Part shown: positions 61,401 to 64,000 of the stretch, piece by piece
Layout of the letters: each line of letters opens with the position of its first letter
Numbering within the stretch: the stretch's first letter is position 1
Assembly: GCF_000497045.1 (NCBI RefSeq)
Contig: NW_015961970.1
Span: forward strand, 1,765,706 to 1,829,705
DNA from: Kalmanozyma brasiliensis GHG001
Taxonomy: Eukaryota; Basidiomycota; Ustilaginomycetes; Ustilaginales
Direction: 5' to 3'
DNA length: 64,000 nucleotides
Program-made: the position numbers and the translations under genes
The notes under the pieces: generated by a model
The model's input: only the letters and a program-made list of their open reading frames with translations
What the model was told of the DNA's origin: nothing
The model's database searches: none

Positions 61401-63508
61401 TCGTTGCTCGAGGTGTCGGTGTGCGTGGCGAGGGGGAGATGCGAGGGCCTGGCGTCGGTGATCCCGGCACCGAGAAGTGGGGCGTCGGCAAGAACTGGGG
61501 CAAGGGCACCGTCAAGCGTGGTCTCGACCGTCCCGAGCGTATTGACTCCGACTTGATGAACGAAATCGACCAGCTCTTTGAGGGCAAGGCCGGCGACCAC
61601 TGGCGTGCTGCCGGCAAGGAGTGGAGCAAGGTGCGACGCGATTGGTGTGGCTTCAAGGAGAGCATCATCGAGAGCGAAACGGGTCTCGAAGAGGTCATCT
61701 CGTACCTCGACATTGCCAACGTCAAGAACCTGCCGCCGCAGTACCGCAATTCGGTCGAGTTCGCTCGTGTCCACGCTGCCTACATTTTCCACGCCTTGTT
61801 TGTCACGGCGCCCAACGCGGATGACCTGTTCAAGATGGTCAAGGGCATCCATGCGCTGGCCCCCTACTGGGGCGCCAAGCAGCTGCTCAAGTACGCCAAT
61901 GCCGAGACCATGATCTCGGGCATCCTCTCGCTGTTGCTGGCTCGACCAGGCGGTGCCAAGTCGCTGATCCAACGCGTCTTCTCTTACGTCATCGGCAAAG
62001 AGGCCGCGTACATCCAGAAGGAGTTTGTGGTCCCGCTTCGCAAGGAGATCGACGACCCCGAGCTCACCAAGAAGGTCGAGGACTACGTGCGCCGAGGAGA
62101 CCGAGTCGAGTCGCGACACATGCAACGCGAGGCAAAGAAGCGCGGCGAAGACGTCCTGACCACCATCCTGATCTCGGCGGACGGCAAGCTGGGCAAGGAT
62201 GCCGAGAACCACGTGCTCGAGCTGCAGCGCTGCTTTGCTCTTTCGCCCTACCGCGGCAATCTCAACTATGCGTATCCCGAGACGACGCCAGCAGGGGCCG
62301 ACCGTCCGCCGATGCCGACGTGGAACGCGAAAGGCTCCGAGAGCACGCGTGCGCGCAAGTTTGCGCTGCTCAAGCTGCTGCTCCGAGAGAGTCTCAAGCG
62401 TCGCGATCGAGAGCAGGCGGTGGAGATCGCCAGTGGAAGCCTGATTCCTGCCATCATCAAGGACTCGCTCGAGACCGTCTTCTACCCGGCCATCCGTTCC
62501 ATCGCTAACGCTGCCAACCTCAGCGAGCGACTCGGCGATCTGCAAAAGTTCATCGACGACATGATTGAGGTGAAGAAGAGCGGCGACAACAGCATCGAAG
62601 GATGGATCGCACTGGCCGCACGCCACGAGCAGTCGCTCTATGCGCTCTTCCACGAATGCGCTCCCATCTCGAAACGACTCTGGGACTGGTGCCAGCTCGG
62701 ATTGGACTACATGGCGCTGTCGACCACGGATCCGGAGCACCCGGCCGATCGACGCGCGCCCAACCTCGAAGTCAACCTGGAGGAGCTCCTTCAGGACGCC
62801 CGTCTGAGCGATACCGATGTCAAGAAGATCATTGCCGAGGCGGACAAGCTGGCCAGGTACGCCAAGTGGACAAAGGTACGCTACGAGCTGGATGCTCGCA
62901 AGAACTACCTGCTCGGCCGGCCCGAAGCCGGCCACCCAGGTGGCGTCTCGGAAGTCCAGCTGGACGAGACGACTCGCCGCGAGGTGGCAGACATCGACTC
63001 GCTGATGGCCGACCTCATGGCCGACGCGGGCGAGACGATCGACGACGGCGCTTGCGAGGACGGCGTTCGCGGTACCGAGAAGTACGACTTTCCCTGGGCT
63101 TTCTTTGACGAAGTCGACCCGCTCAACCAGCACCTGGCGGGCGAGGAGGAGGCGGGCCAACTGCGCTACCCCAAGCCCCCTGTCGGCTTCGCGCCGCCCA
63201 CGCTCAAGCACATTCGCAAGGTCCAGCCGCTGTTTTGCGAGCTGCTGGCGTCGAAGCTGCCCGAGTGGCAGTCAGAGGACGTGCTCGGTCAACTACAGAG
63301 CGATATGCGCCCCAGCAAGGCCGGTGGCGCGGGCAACAGGCTCAGTCTCAAGCCCAAGAGGCCCAAGACGACGTTTAGCGAGTCGGTGAGCGCCGGAGGC
63401 GGAGGAGGCGGATCGAGCTCCTACCCGGCGGAGAACAAGAGTATTTTGAGCACGGCCACTTCGAGGTTTAGCAGGATGAGGCTGCCGAGTCTGTTCGGCA
63501 GGAAGTAG
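58403..63508 (+). CDS. Very large PXB/DUF3818-type protein
   Basis: This 1701-residue single-exon protein has a disordered, highly charged N-terminal half: Arg/Asp/Ser-rich, then acidic clusters, then an Ala/Glu/Lys/Arg coiled-coil-like stretch at about 715-840. From about residue 850 it becomes ordered. QQRHYLIKALVMLQMQSEWEEL followed by YGYPFSS and LRHLFHVHLHTFPGLDQAPEKYW resembles the PX-associated (PXB) domain. The later region (about 1058-1450, with LLLARPGGAKSLIQRVFSYVI) resembles DUF3818. These domains occur in yeast Ypr097w, which also has a PX lipid-binding domain and has been linked to lipid handling at membranes. I see no clear PX domain here. The domain calls are by pattern memory and need a profile search. 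Confidence 0.7.
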   Translation: MSSRQRRPQTDRTRIVDSMGLPPREPVREPYSSTYSSYSRSRGERNGAGGRSSERSFDARRAAAAATTGVRSSAYEDDDELRSRRSSRQYSSDPRQDARRSIDARRPRHDSLPAPRSRPMSNRKPIPTFDDDRDRRDLDDLDEEQDDDLDEDRRSDRRRSLNPSRRPDVSRGAPPAAPRSDRGGAAPVHGRKRQDSDPHRQPEPWEDFSNAAYDSRQPPRSTPRARDEDQDDIRRRPTNGRSQRPRSYSTRSARDDEYNYEPSSRAGPRRGAPRPAPEPEPSTARGGGGLLTRVLSKASGGASSSDKGRPPGARMERSSSRLNRYSARPPTDRRNDDERELARIEEDEMLQAMQSRRSAADRAARGVDEVDSRRNRDGSESRKPGSQLSRASSGAAGPQRQDRERQRTLNALERRDEDLPMMSRTDAVARSRSQAKTQSRSQPRPRSRSREDDRSRPTVSHTKSTREAALAAVTGISTGAVAVSAINKKRRNGKKAKDYDEDELSDASSDDDSRLEDAPEAPDVHDDDAIPIIVTGNAKAVQNGKQVAVPAPSAKKAPKVASDDEEDSSEDDSDDESTEETSERGLETAAKPAPAIRQAAVAPNGAPASRSNSKIVATSANGGAAPKGYMNFTRKSLAAAAVPRAAAGKGRPVSDSEPSELSESELSEEEASEEEVVAPPRRSRETPAAALAASAGGAAVVGAGTLAAQRSSQAEKDRRRAAKLQAEQEQKAAEANARAAKAERTAEKRRAKEEASAAAAAAALAAKEAKRNEKIKLKEAKQAELERKREEESQARDRAIREKEQAEEQRLIAAREQEREREEKAEARRASRRRPHGATGPKMRSAGVRPLTPQQRHYLIKALVMLQMQSEWEELEKLGALTEYGYPFSSQRSKLTRVKTFERGDDAGSYAGAARDPYANDDVMRETENLQEPLLLRHLFHVHLHTFPGLDQAPEKYWQKRIQPFFDEMAARNFSTSVERGEISKRRLYGLAMTRYLGSFVARGVGVRGEGEMRGPGVGDPGTEKWGVGKNWGKGTVKRGLDRPERIDSDLMNEIDQLFEGKAGDHWRAAGKEWSKVRRDWCGFKESIIESETGLEEVISYLDIANVKNLPPQYRNSVEFARVHAAYIFHALFVTAPNADDLFKMVKGIHALAPYWGAKQLLKYANAETMISGILSLLLARPGGAKSLIQRVFSYVIGKEAAYIQKEFVVPLRKEIDDPELTKKVEDYVRRGDRVESRHMQREAKKRGEDVLTTILISADGKLGKDAENHVLELQRCFALSPYRGNLNYAYPETTPAGADRPPMPTWNAKGSESTRARKFALLKLLLRESLKRRDREQAVEIASGSLIPAIIKDSLETVFYPAIRSIANAANLSERLGDLQKFIDDMIEVKKSGDNSIEGWIALAARHEQSLYALFHECAPISKRLWDWCQLGLDYMALSTTDPEHPADRRAPNLEVNLEELLQDARLSDTDVKKIIAEADKLARYAKWTKVRYELDARKNYLLGRPEAGHPGGVSEVQLDETTRREVADIDSLMADLMADAGETIDDGACEDGVRGTEKYDFPWAFFDEVDPLNQHLAGEEEAGQLRYPKPPVGFAPPTLKHIRKVQPLFCELLASKLPEWQSEDVLGQLQSDMRPSKAGGAGNRLSLKPKRPKTTFSESVSAGGGGGGSSSYPAENKSILSTATSRFSRMRLPSLFGRK

Positions 63509-63755
63509 AAGGGGAGAAGGATATCATCACATTCTTTTGGTTTTTTGCAATGCTCATTCTTTGAATTGGACTCGGATCACGGTGTGTATGAGTGATTTGT
63601 GCGAACGAACATGATGATGGCGAGGCATGGCTCTCGATGTGAATCGACATCGGTGGAGCAGCGTGCGGTGGAGTGCGTGCGTAATTACCCGTGCAGCGCG
63701 GCATTTTGAGCGGCGTTATCCCCCGCGTTTCTTCGGATTCCCCTTGCCGACGATG
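63509..63755. other. Convergent intergenic region
   Basis: This 247-bp stretch separates the PXB gene stop from the stop of the partial gene at the right edge. I see nothing else in it. Confidence 0.6.
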
Positions 63756-64000
63756 TCAGCCGAGACGTTCCTTCCGCTCCTCCATCGCAAGGAGCTCCTC
63801 GAGACCGTTACAGATCACGGTCTCAATCACGACAGCACATCTCACGCCTTTGTCCGAGATGTTTGCGCCAGGATCCATGCCAGCGCTCATGAGGGCGACT
63901 CCCTGCACAATGCGAGCCGTCTCGAAAGCCACCCGGCAAGTCGGTCCTGCGACGTCCCCCACGGGCAGTGCAGTCCCTTTGACATCGAGACCAAAGCATG
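63756..64000 (-). CDS. Unidentified gene, 3' part only, truncated by the window edge
   Basis: A minus-strand frame is open from the right edge to a TGA at 63756-63758, giving about 81 residues. It includes GLDVKGTALPVGDVAGPTCR, FETARIVQGVALMSAGMDPG and CAVVIETVICNGLEELLAM. The composition is balanced and hydrophobic-helical, and the codon use looks coding, unlike the surrounding shadow frames. The 5' part lies outside the window. I do not recognise the family. Confidence 0.5.
   Translation of the reverse strand, partial: CFGLDVKGTALPVGDVAGPTCRVAFETARIVQGVALMSAGMDPGANISDKGVRCAVVIETVICNGLEELLAMEERKERLG

Overview
The window is nuclear DNA of a fungus, most likely a smut or a close relative (Ustilaginales, Basidiomycota). 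The evidence is moderate to high GC, long and mostly uninterrupted reading frames, a few short GT-AG introns (about 75-165 nt, with one of 525 nt), Ser/Ala/Arg-rich disordered proteins, and a gene set typical of fungi. I cannot fix the genus from sequence alone. One run of 33 Ns (12004-12036) is an assembly gap. I saw no transposon, rRNA, tRNA or CRISPR array.

Layout. From 1 to 8.9 kb there are two large, mostly disordered proteins: one with an Ecl1-type zinc motif (+) and one with C-terminal membrane segments (-). From 8.9 to 14.1 kb lie urate oxidase with a peroxisomal tail, a three-exon glycolipid transfer protein, and class II fructose-bisphosphate aldolase. From 14.3 to 21.4 kb come CMR1, an ADCK2-like mitochondrial UbiB protein, the tRNA methyltransferase TRM44, and a tiny spliced TOM5. 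From 21.7 to 28.6 kb, RRP5 is divergent from a vacuolar-type MFS transporter. From 28.9 to 35.2 kb are DOC1/APC10, spliced TIM13 divergent from tafazzin, a Cyc2-like flavoprotein, and a membrane-anchored endonuclease/exonuclease/phosphatase protein. From 35.8 to 49.9 kb are CBF5 divergent from ribosomal protein eL22, a DCAF11-type WD40 protein, a secreted M28 aminopeptidase, LTV1 divergent from exosome CSL4, and a HAL4/SAT4-type kinase. From 50 to 64 kb genes are sparse: a GPI-type wall protein, NOP7/pescadillo, a 1701-residue PXB/DUF3818 protein, and the 3' end of an unidentified gene at the right edge.

How the genes relate. Two themes recur. Ribosome production accounts for RRP5, CBF5, eL22, LTV1, CSL4 and NOP7. 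Mitochondrial biogenesis accounts for TOM5, TIM13, tafazzin, the Cyc2-like protein and the ADCK2-like protein. Several of these are divergent pairs with short shared promoters (TRM44/TOM5, TIM13/TAZ1, CBF5/eL22, LTV1/CSL4). A-rich AAAAATTT-type elements lie upstream of the ribosome-production genes, and two of those promoters also carry a CACGTG site close by. I found no convincing undescribed system. The best leads are this promoter architecture, the apparently PX-less PXB/DUF3818 protein, and the oversized Ecl1-like protein.
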